Assembly (NCBI GenBank): GCA_963843065.1
Contig: CAWJKX010000113.1
Span: forward strand, 1 to 5,103
Length of the DNA: 5,103 bases
Source: JAGVPT01 sp963843065
Lineage (GTDB): Bacteria > Bacteroidota > Ignavibacteria > UBA10030 > UBA8401
Reading direction: 5' to 3'
Shown here: one piece after another, positions 1-5,103 of the stretch
Numbering within the stretch: the stretch's first letter is position 1
Layout of the letters: every line of letters begins with the position of its first letter
Translations under genes and position numbers: made by a program
Notes under the pieces: generated by a model
Seen by the model: the letters and a program-made list of their open reading frames with translations, nothing else
Database searches by the model: none
What the model was told of the DNA's origin: nothing

Positions 1-1
1 C

Positions 2-827
2 GAACGTATTGCTTATTTTGATGACGGCATATACCGATTATTGGCTGATACGTGGTATAAAAACTATCCGAATAGCTTTTACGGGATCGGCAATAACGTG
101 CCGTCCAGCGCGCGGGAGAGCTATACATCGAAGTCGCTGTTCGGAAAGATCGTCCTCTACCGAAAAGTCTATTCGAGATTCAACCTTGCGCCCCTTATCC
201 AATTCGAGTCTGCGTCAATCATCGAGACCAAACAAGGGGGGCTTCTTGAGTCCGGCGCAATTCCCGGGAGCAGCGGAGGGAACGTCGCTGGGGCCGGCAT
301 CGTAATAAACTGGGATTCACGGGACAACACATTCGCCGCGCAATCAGGGACTTTTGTTCAGGTGACCACGGTTGCTAACAGCAGATCGTTAGGGAGCGAT
401 TTCAATTATAACGATGTAGAAGTCGACCTGCGTAATTTTTTTGAAATGTTTCCATCACAGATTCTTGCAATACAGGCGACCGCGCAAATCATTGATGGAA
501 CTGCGCCGTTTCAAGACCTAGCTCATTTTGGGGGTCAGGATTTTCTCCGCGGCTATTTTGACGGGCAGTACCCGGGATAAAACCGAGATTGGCGGTCAGG
601 TTGAGTACAGAATTCCGGTGTGGTGGCGGTTCGGAATCGTCCCGTTTGCCGGTGTTGCGCAAGTGGCAGACAAAATGTCCCTGTGGGGGATTACTGAGTT
701 TAAATTTGCAGGCGGAGCCGGTATTCGTTTTCTATTGAACCGTGAGGAACACATTGCGTTCCGTCTCGATATGGGGTTTGGCAGCAATTCTTCCGGAGTG
801 TACTTGACCGTTACAGAAGCTTTTTAG
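2..827 (+). CDS. BamA/TamA-family outer-membrane beta-barrel protein, C-terminal part, frameshifted
   Basis: This gene enters from the left edge: the frame is open from base 2, so the true start lies outside the window. It encodes the C-terminal barrel of a bacterial surface antigen (D15/Omp85-like) protein, expected in the outer membrane. The visible part has about 274 residues once one frameshift is bridged. Family-like traits are FYGIGN (about residues 27-32), the strand pair around INWDSRDNTFAAQSGTF, and the segment LAHFGGQDFLRGYFDGQY, which matches the conserved LRGYxxGxxRDK signature that precedes the last strands. The first frame stops at 578-580. The second frame resumes with RDKTEIGGQVEYR from base 573, so removing one base of CCCGGG (571-576) restores the signature. 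The protein ends VTEAF; a C-terminal Phe is the usual signal for insertion by the Bam complex. The TTG at 41 is not a credible start because coding continues upstream. The family call is firm. Whether it is an assembly BamA/TamA or a related D15-like porin is open, because no POTRA domains are visible. Confidence 0.85.
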
Positions 828-864
828 TTTGCCTTTACCATTTCTATTTCTTTATAGACGACAA

Positions 865-903
865 CGTAGATGGCCGTCGCCTTAAAGGCGACGATCATCT
901 ACG
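865..903. terminator. Long inverted repeat between convergent genes, probable bidirectional terminator
   Basis: The arms CGTAGATG (865-872) and CATCTACG (896-903) are perfect complements. Inside them CGTCGCC (875-881) pairs with GGCGACG (887-893) around a TTAAA loop. A two-base internal position (GC against AT) interrupts the stem, and one of those pairs could be G-U in RNA. The hairpin lies between the stop of the outer-membrane gene (827) and the frame-corrected stop of the minus-strand gene (907), where a shared terminator is expected. There is no strong T-run on either side, so Rho-independent termination is likely but not certain. Confidence 0.6.
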
Positions 904-1621
904 GGTTCATTTTCTCATTTTCCACAATTTCGTCGTTACCCTCTCCAATTCTTTCCCGATGAGCGTTGGATCGAGCTGTTTTTTCCGGCTCATTTTCAAA
1001 AACCGCGTAAGGGATTTTGAACCCTTTGACCTCGATGTAGTCCGGATCCTTCCTTTCGAGTTCTTCCCAGTCGTTTCTCTTGTAGTAGAATTCCATCTTT
1101 TCATCGGGAAGAGAATGGTAGAGAATCGAATCCTCCTGGCCCTTTCGTGCCCTGCGCCGGTTTTTGCGCACGGACTCTTCGTACGAAACGCGGATGTAAA
1201 TCAATGCAGCACGTTTCAGAATTTCTTCGTGCATGTATGTCAACGCTTCGTAAATGCCGTTATCGCCGCCGCGCGCAAATTCTACCAGCGTCGTCATCGT
1301 ATCGTGATACTTCGGGTTTCGCGCCAGTTTTTTCCGGTATTCGAGGCCGATGCGCTCGATGTACAGATTCCAGGTAAAGTGGTCCTTGAACCAATATTTT
1401 TCGTCCGACCAGACACGCGGCTTGCCGTTTCTGCTCAGGATATCATCCATCTCAAACGATTCCCAAACGTATAAAAAATCATCGAGTTCTTCGAAGTCAG
1501 CGATATGAAACCGCTCCAGCCGTTCTTTTGCGTTTGTTTTTTTGAGAAAATCGATCACCTCCGATTTTCCTGCAGCCGGTCGTCCGGTGATAATGAGGAT
1601 CGGAAAGTTTTCGCCGTTCAT
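899..1621 (-). CDS. P-loop kinase-like NTP-binding protein of unknown substrate (C-terminus probably frameshifted)
   Basis: This is a cytosolic protein of 240 residues as read, with no signal peptide or membrane segment. A Walker A motif, GRPAAGKS (residues 13-20), follows a hydrophobic strand (PILIIT), placing it among P-loop NTPases. Its small size resembles nucleotide or nucleoside kinases. TTLVEFARGG (110-119) could be the Walker B strand. A basic stretch, SVRKNRRRARKG (150-161), follows the strand AALIYIRVSYEE and sits where kinases have their lid, but this is inference. The start at 1621 is supported by AAAGG on the coding strand (plus-strand 1629-1633), 7 nt upstream. After FENEPEK the reading probably slips: six T's at 979-984 would be five, giving QLDPTLIGKELERVTTKLWK and a stop at 907, for 237 residues. 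That tail looks like a helix, while the tail as read is polar and unlike a fold. I do not recognise a specific family; substrate and pathway are unknown. Confidence 0.75.
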   Translation of the reverse strand: MNGENFPILIITGRPAAGKSEVIDFLKKTNAKERLERFHIADFEELDDFLYVWESFEMDDILSRNGKPRVWSDEKYWFKDHFTWNLYIERIGLEYRKKLARNPKYHDTMTTLVEFARGGDNGIYEALTYMHEEILKRAALIYIRVSYEESVRKNRRRARKGQEDSILYHSLPDEKMEFYYKRNDWEELERKDPDYIEVKGFKIPYAVFENEPEKTARSNAHRERIGEGNDEIVENEKMNP

Positions 1622-1628
1622 AGAGTTG

Positions 1629-1633
1629 CCTTT
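1629..1633 (-). promoter_or_regulatory. Shine-Dalgarno-like site of the P-loop gene
   Basis: On the minus strand this reads AAAGG, with 7 nt to the ATG at 1621. It is the only reasonable ribosome-binding site near the N-terminus and supports this start, which puts the Walker A motif at residue 13. Confidence 0.45.
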
Positions 1634-1660
1634 AGCAAAATTTATTTACTCACTATACGC

Positions 1661-1792
1661 TATCCACGAAGATACACGAAGGGTTAGAATTGCTGCTCCA
1701 CGAGTTGTAATACTTCCTTTCAAAAAAATGTTGCCTGCTAAAAATGTGCAAACAAAATATCTCTTTGTGTCATTCGTGAAGGTAGTGGATAA
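1661..1792. repeat. Diverged inverted repeat, possible old dispersed repeat copy
   Basis: The left arm, TATCCACGAAGATACACGAA (1661-1680), resembles the reverse complement of CATTCGTGAAGGTAGTGGAT (1771-1790). The ends TATCCAC/GTGGATA and CACGAA/TTCGTG match, with about six or seven unmatched bases between. The spacer of about 90 bp has no credible coding frame. Repeats rich in CCACGAAG and CTTTGTGT are familiar to me from non-coding parts of environmental bacterial genomes, so a decayed dispersed repeat is plausible. The match is imperfect and chance cannot be excluded. Confidence 0.35.
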
Positions 1793-1826
1793 TTCATTAG
1801 AAACTATCTCAAAAACTCCCAAAAAA

Positions 1827-1930
1827 GTCATTCTGAACGGAGCGAAGCGGAGTGAAGAATCCATGACAATCATGCATCGTGAATCTACGAGGCTTCAGTG
1901 TAGTGGATGCTTCGCTACGTTCAGCATGAC
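1827..1930. repeat. 104-bp palindromic (MITE/REP-like) repeat element
   Basis: The left end, GTCATTCTGAACGGAGCGAA with GC following (1827-1848), is the near-perfect inverted complement of 1909-1930 (GCTTCGCTACGTTCAGCATG, then AC), with 2 mismatches in 22. ATCC (1859-1862) and GGAT (1905-1908) extend the stem. Between these on the left lies an unpaired 10-nt segment, GGAGTGAAGA (1849-1858), a near copy of the adjacent GGAGCGAAGC (1839-1848). The core of about 42 bp has no coding potential. GTCATTCTGAACgaAGCGAAG-type palindromes are, from memory, dispersed repeats in Bacteroidota, Ignavibacteria and Chloroflexi genomes. No transposase is nearby and no target-site duplication is evident, so movement would need factors in trans. 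Confidence 0.7.
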
Positions 1931-2095
1931 ATTTACAAATGCATTCTACATCGAAACCATTTTTTAGATGGCTTCTAGTGTCCCGTATCGCAAATAAGTT
2001 AAGAATGTCTGAAGCCATCGACGTCCGAAATCCGTCAGGAATCATGGATTTAGCTGGCCACACTTATTCAAGGAATTTCTGTTACACAACACTAG
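1931..2095. other. Non-coding remainder of the intergenic gap, with a small inverted repeat
   Basis: Together with 1622-1826 and the palindromic element, this makes a 474-base gap without a credible gene; short frames here lack family resemblance and start signals. GATGGCTTC (1967-1975) and GAAGCCATC (2011-2019) form a perfect 9-bp inverted repeat with a 35-nt spacer. This could be a hairpin downstream of the minus-strand nucleotidase gene (stop at 2096), but it is 77 bp away and lacks a T-run, so I do not call it a terminator. ATCCGTCAGGAAT nearby (about 2030-2042) resembles the core of other dispersed repeats I recall, at low certainty. Confidence 0.4.
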
Positions 2096-3604
2096 TTACT
2101 TATCTTCTTTGAAACGATCTTCTGCTTTTGCATCGACCTCTTTTTCATCCTGCACTTTCTTTTCTATCGTTTCGAAGACCGTCTGCTGAAGGTATATAGG
2201 ATGGAGAATTTCGACACCGAGATAGCGTTTTGCTTCGCCGACAAGATAGTCGCTCGCCGCCCCTGTGTATATTGCGTTTTCATCGAACGGCTTGTCATTG
2301 ATCTCAAGCTTCACGATTTCAGCTTTCCCATCGGCACCGCGTTTCCACTCGCACCGGATTCCCGATGTCTGAATTCTCAGATGCTTCTCGATGTAATTGA
2401 GAACGATCGTTTTGACCTCAGCCCCACTTAGCTGGAAGGTCATCAGGATATTTCTGAAAGGGAGTATTTCAAAGATGTCGCGTTTTGTTATCGGTCCGGC
2501 TGAAAGGTTTTTTCTGATACCAGCATTGTTCATAAAACCGACGTCGGCATGAGCGGCTTCGCGCTGTGCGTCCGCAAGAAAATCGCCGATTCCGGATTCC
2601 TCGTTGTCGTTGCGCAACCAGTCTCCCTTCAGCGTGCCGATCACCTGGCTGTAGTCTTTTTCAATACCATGCTGAACAGAGTCGATGAAAGTTGATAATT
2701 CGGTCTTTGGCCGGGCGCTGTTATACCATAATTGAATAAGCTGGCCGTTATACTGCGTTACTTTTTTATTTTCAACAGTCACATCGAGCACGCCAAGGTT
2801 TTCGCAGTAAGAACCGGTTTGAACGATGATCACGCCGTTGATGTATTTCGGCTTTTTCAATCGTGTGTGTGAATGTCCGCCGACAATAATGTTTAGACCG
2901 TGGACATTCATCGCGAGCACTGAATCGTCGTCGACGCCTTCATGGGTCAATGCAATAATCAAATCCGTCCTGGGCTGCAGGTCGTCGATAAATTTTTGAG
3001 TGGTAGCAATCGGTGAAAGGACTTTGATTCCGACAAGCATTGTTTGATTTACCAAGCCGTACAAACCCTGCGACATGACGCCGATGATTCCGATCTTCAA
3101 TCCATTTTTATCGATGATGACGTACGGTTTATTGTTCACCGGGTATTCGCCTTTGTCGTTCACGACATTCGCCGAGAGAGTCGGAAATTTTGCAATTGTC
3201 GTAAGCTGCAACAGGTTCTGCTGGCCAAGGTCAAAATCGTGGTTCCCAATACACCATGCTTCACAGCCAATCATGTTCATCATTTCGAAGAGGGCTCCGC
3301 CAAGCGCGCCTTTGTACTGGTACTCGGTAATCGGATTGCCCGTCATGACGTCTCCGGCGTCGAGGTACAATGTCGCTTTGTTTATTTTCCTGATGCTGTC
3401 GAGCGCAAACGAGAGTTCGTTGATTCCTCCTACCATCGGCTTCGGAGTTTCTCTTATCCACGTTGCCTCATGCGGGATAAAATTAGCATGGATATCATTG
3501 GTATGAAGGATAGTAATTGACTTCGGCTGGGAGGCCAGCGGGAAAACGAACAGAACCCAGAGACAGCCGGCAAGAGAAAAAGCTTTTATCATGTGCAAGC
3601 GCAT
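2096..3604 (-). CDS. Secreted metallophosphatase / 5'-nucleotidase (UshA-like family)
   Basis: This intact 502-residue protein is predicted to be periplasmic or extracellular and to hydrolyse nucleotides or related phosphoesters to release phosphate. The N-terminus has basic residues, a hydrophobic core LAGCLWVLFVFPLA and a likely signal-peptidase site around ASQ (24-26). The calcineurin-like domain (about 30-250) shows all metal-site motifs: TNDIH (D37, H39), DAGD (D85), GNHDFD (N121, H122, with D125 as dyad partner), THEG (H221) and GGHSH (H244, H246). The 5'-nucleotidase C-terminal domain (about 320-475) includes NNAGIR (359-364), where relatives often have NGGGIR, and ILPFRN (380-385), a typical base-stacking region. 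YTGAASDYLVGEAKRYLG (from about 443) replaces the usual segment ending in GGD, so substrate preference may differ from UshA. The tail is highly charged. A start at M5 (base 3592) would also give a normal signal peptide. No clear ribosome site precedes either. The gene is divergent from the PafA-like gene. Confidence 0.9.
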   Translation of the reverse strand: MRLHMIKAFSLAGCLWVLFVFPLASQPKSITILHTNDIHANFIPHEATWIRETPKPMVGGINELSFALDSIRKINKATLYLDAGDVMTGNPITEYQYKGALGGALFEMMNMIGCEAWCIGNHDFDLGQQNLLQLTTIAKFPTLSANVVNDKGEYPVNNKPYVIIDKNGLKIGIIGVMSQGLYGLVNQTMLVGIKVLSPIATTQKFIDDLQPRTDLIIALTHEGVDDDSVLAMNVHGLNIIVGGHSHTRLKKPKYINGVIIVQTGSYCENLGVLDVTVENKKVTQYNGQLIQLWYNSARPKTELSTFIDSVQHGIEKDYSQVIGTLKGDWLRNDNEESGIGDFLADAQREAAHADVGFMNNAGIRKNLSAGPITKRDIFEILPFRNILMTFQLSGAEVKTIVLNYIEKHLRIQTSGIRCEWKRGADGKAEIVKLEINDKPFDENAIYTGAASDYLVGEAKRYLGVEILHPIYLQQTVFETIEKKVQDEKEVDAKAEDRFKEDK

Positions 3605-3608
3605 AAGG

Positions 3609-3636
3609 CATTAATGATTGGTTAAGGAATTGTTAA
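3609..3636 (-). promoter_or_regulatory. Three TTAA-type hexamers at exact 11-bp spacing, possible regulator binding site
   Basis: On the minus strand the hexamers TTAACA (3636-3631), TTAACC (3625-3620) and TTAATG (3614-3609) each start 11 bp after the previous one, leaving 5-bp spacers ATTCC and AATCA. Tandem hexamers with one-turn spacing are how OmpR/PhoB-type regulators bind; Bacillus PhoP boxes are TTAACA-like with about 5-bp gaps. The location between two phosphatase genes fits phosphate control. Against this, the region is AT-rich and the last hexamer is only 4 bp from the nucleotidase start at 3604, so the site would more easily repress that gene or activate the other. The function is inferred. 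Confidence 0.35.
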
Positions 3637-3696
3637 CTATTATTGTTTGAAGATACTAAATAAAATGGTTTTTCGGAATAGCCCTTTCTATCTTTC

Positions 3697-3704
3697 TAAC
3701 TTTG
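3697..3704 (+). promoter_or_regulatory. TAACTTTG, candidate Bacteroidota-type -7 promoter element for the PafA-like gene
   Basis: TAACTTTG matches the TAnnTTTG -7 consensus of the Bacteroidota primary sigma factor and would place the transcript start near 3711, giving a leader of roughly 57 nt. The matching -33 TTG element is not clear: only TTTTTCGG lies at about the right distance. A second similar string, TATCTTG, follows at 3708. Confidence 0.35.
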
Positions 3705-3767
3705 TCGTATCTTGCACCACAATTGAATGTTTTGTGATTAGTCTATACAGAGAGAAGAATATCCAGT

Positions 3768-5103
3768 ATGAAAAGCCTGCGTGCACGAATTCTGTTGATA
3801 GGGATGTTTCTGACCATTACAAAATGTCAGGTGTCTGCCGCGGAGCCGCCGCGGTTGATCATTTTTATTTCAGTCGACCAGATGCGTGAGGATTACTTTG
3901 ACCGTTTTGCCCCTGATTTCACGGGCGGGCTCAAACAGCTCTATACCGATGGAGTGTTTTTCTCGAACGCGAATCTCAACTACGCTTCGAGTGTAACATG
4001 TCTCGGGCACGCAACACTCTGCACCGGCACATACCCCATGAAAAACGGTATGATTGAAAATGAATGGATAAATCCCCTCACGCGAAAGTCAGTCTATTGT
4101 GTTGAGGATACGGCAGCAGGTACTGTTGATAACGAAGGAGGTGGCTCTTCACCGAACAATCTTCTTGTTACAGGGATAGGCGATTGGTTGAAAGCTTCAT
4201 CGCCTGGGTCGAAAGTAATTGCGGCATCGGGAAAAGACCGGGCGGCAATTTTAATGGGGGGCAAACATCCCGATTACGCATTTTGGTACAGCCGGAAGAA
4301 CGGCCACATGGTAACGTCGGAGTACTGACACTCAGCATGAACCGGAATGGGCGCGCGATTTCAACGATTCAAAGTGGATAGAAAGAAATGTTCCGGCATC
4401 GTGGACAAAACTTTTACCGGACAGCGTATATACAAAAGAGGGCCCCGACGAATTCAACGCCGAAGCGAAATGGGATTCTTCTTCGTCGTTTCCTCACAAG
4501 TTTTCGGCTTCGAGAAAAAACGAGCAAATTCTCACGACGCCGTATGGTGATATGCTTGTTTTGGATTTTGCGCGAAGGGCCATAGAGGCGGAGAAACTCG
4601 GCCAGCGCGGCGTTACCGACCTTCTTTGTTTAAGTTTGTCCGACTGCGACTACGTCGGGCATGCATTTGGCCCGAACAGCCATGAGATGATGGACCATTT
4701 GTTCCGGCTCGACCGCGCGCTTGGCTCATTCTTTTCGCACGTAGATTCAATTGTCGGTCATTCCAACGTCATCGTGGTGCTGAGTGCAGATCACGGAGTA
4801 ATGCCGTTGCCGGAATTTCTTGTTCAATTCAGACATCAAGAGGCACGCCGTATTTTATACCCGACTCAAATCAAACCAAAGATTGATTCGATCGACCGCA
4901 TAATTCGTAGGGAATGGGTAATAACTGACCCGATTTTTGAAACGGGGGGATTTCTCAATTATGCAGACGCTGCCCGTGCCGGAAAAGACAGCATCCAGCT
5001 CGAACAACGCGCCGGGGAAGCGCTGCGTCGCATCGACGGAATCGCCGATGTGTACTTTCGCCGCGAATTGGTGGATGCGGAAACGCCCGACCGTCCGTAC
5101 CTT
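3768..5103 (+). CDS. PafA-like alkaline phosphatase (type I phosphodiesterase/nucleotide pyrophosphatase superfamily), frameshifted, 3' end beyond window
   Basis: This is an exported phosphomonoesterase of the alkaline phosphatase superfamily, which typically uses two zinc ions and a threonine nucleophile in the periplasm. The N-terminus is a signal peptide (MKSLRARILLIGMFLTI, likely cleaved near VSAAE at 22-26). Catalytic residues align with characterised PafA: D37 in SVDQMR, nucleophile T77 in SSVTCLGHAT, N98 in MIENEW, and K156 and R158 in GKDRAAI. The first frame ends at a TGA (4326-4328). The second frame is open from 4315 to the window end and carries D294 and H298 in DCDYVGHAFGP and D341, H342 in SADHG (numbering after dropping one base at 4326). 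HEPEWARDFND just after the junction is also family-like, so one gene is broken by a net +1 or -2 indel. About 445 residues are visible of a usual 540-550; the last zinc histidine is missing only because the window ends. A weak AGAGAAG lies about 10 nt before the start. Confidence 0.88.

Larger units (their letters stand above)
3605..3767. promoter_or_regulatory. Divergent control region between two phosphatase genes
   Basis: This 163-bp AT-rich gap separates the starts of the minus-strand 5'-nucleotidase and the plus-strand PafA-like phosphatase, so it must carry promoters for both unless one start is wrong. A short frame that begins at 3647 and overlaps the phosphatase start resembles nothing I know. 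The identifiable elements are listed separately. Confidence 0.7.

Noticed and set aside
566..580. Programmed +1 ribosomal frameshifting in the barrel gene
   Set aside because: There is no slippery site, recoding stop context or stimulatory structure, and two other genes in the window show similar indels.
528..827. A separate small gene starting at 528 downstream of the barrel gene
   Set aside because: Its coding content from 573 on is the direct continuation of the barrel protein in a shifted frame; the part before 573 is an out-of-frame shadow.
959..1474. A 171-codon plus-strand reading frame opposite the P-loop gene
   Set aside because: It is antisense to a gene with a clear Walker A motif and ribosome site, and its translation resembles no family.
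1827..1930. An insertion sequence or CRISPR array
   Set aside because: The element is only about 104 bp, has no transposase and no repeated spacer-repeat units.
1542..2063. Small genes in the intergenic gap on either strand
   Set aside because: The frames run across the palindromic repeats or the 5' end of the P-loop gene, lack start signals, and show no protein-like conservation that I recognise.
3044..3520. Long plus-strand frames (158 and 143 codons) opposite the 5'-nucleotidase
   Set aside because: They overlap the strongly conserved metallophosphatase motifs on the other strand and are shadows of its codon pattern.
3561..3604. Lipoprotein signal (LAGC at residues 11-14) in the 5'-nucleotidase
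   Set aside because: Only about six residues separate the last lysine from the cysteine, and the main hydrophobic core lies after it, so an ordinary signal peptide fits better.
4184..4585. Several short plus-strand frames within the phosphatase region
   Set aside because: All overlap the two phosphatase frames that carry the active-site residues and have no family resemblance of their own.

Overview
The window holds four protein genes and no recognisable RNA gene, CRISPR array, integrase or transposase. It most resembles a chromosomal fragment of a Gram-negative bacterium of the Bacteroidota/Ignavibacteriota (FCB) type. The reasons are an outer-membrane beta-barrel gene, two exported phosphatases (one of the PafA type, common in that group), weak or absent Shine-Dalgarno sequences, a TAnnTTTG promoter-like element and dispersed palindromic repeats of a kind I recall from such genomes. 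The taxonomic call is an inference from gene content.

Layout: (1) 2-827, plus strand: C-terminal part of a BamA/TamA-like (bacterial surface antigen, D15) outer-membrane protein, running in from the left edge and broken by one frameshift near 572. (2) 865-903: a long hairpin between convergent genes, probably a terminator. (3) 899/907-1621, minus strand: a P-loop kinase-like protein of unknown substrate, with a likely frameshift near its C-terminus. (4) 1622-2095: a 474-base gap without a gene, containing a clear 104-bp palindromic repeat (1827-1930), a weaker diverged inverted repeat (1661-1792) and another small inverted repeat (1967-2019). (5) 2096-3604, minus strand: an intact secreted metallophosphatase/5'-nucleotidase. 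(6) 3605-3767: a divergent intergenic region with three TTAA-type hexamers spaced exactly 11 bp apart and a TAACTTTG promoter candidate. (7) 3768 to the right edge, plus strand: a PafA-like alkaline phosphatase, frameshifted near 4326 and cut off by the window end.

The coherent functional theme is the divergent pair: an exported 5'-nucleotidase and an exported broad-specificity phosphomonoesterase on either side of one control region. Together they could release phosphate from extracellular nucleotides and other phosphoesters. The outer-membrane protein and P-loop protein have no evident link to this pair.

Three of the four genes carry an apparent single-event frameshift with intact family motifs on both sides. 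Indel errors in the assembly explain this better than gene decay, but only reads or relatives can decide. I see no convincing novel multi-gene system here. The items most worth checking are the 11-bp-spaced hexamers, the palindromic repeat with its internal tandem duplication, and the variant C-terminal motifs of the nucleotidase.
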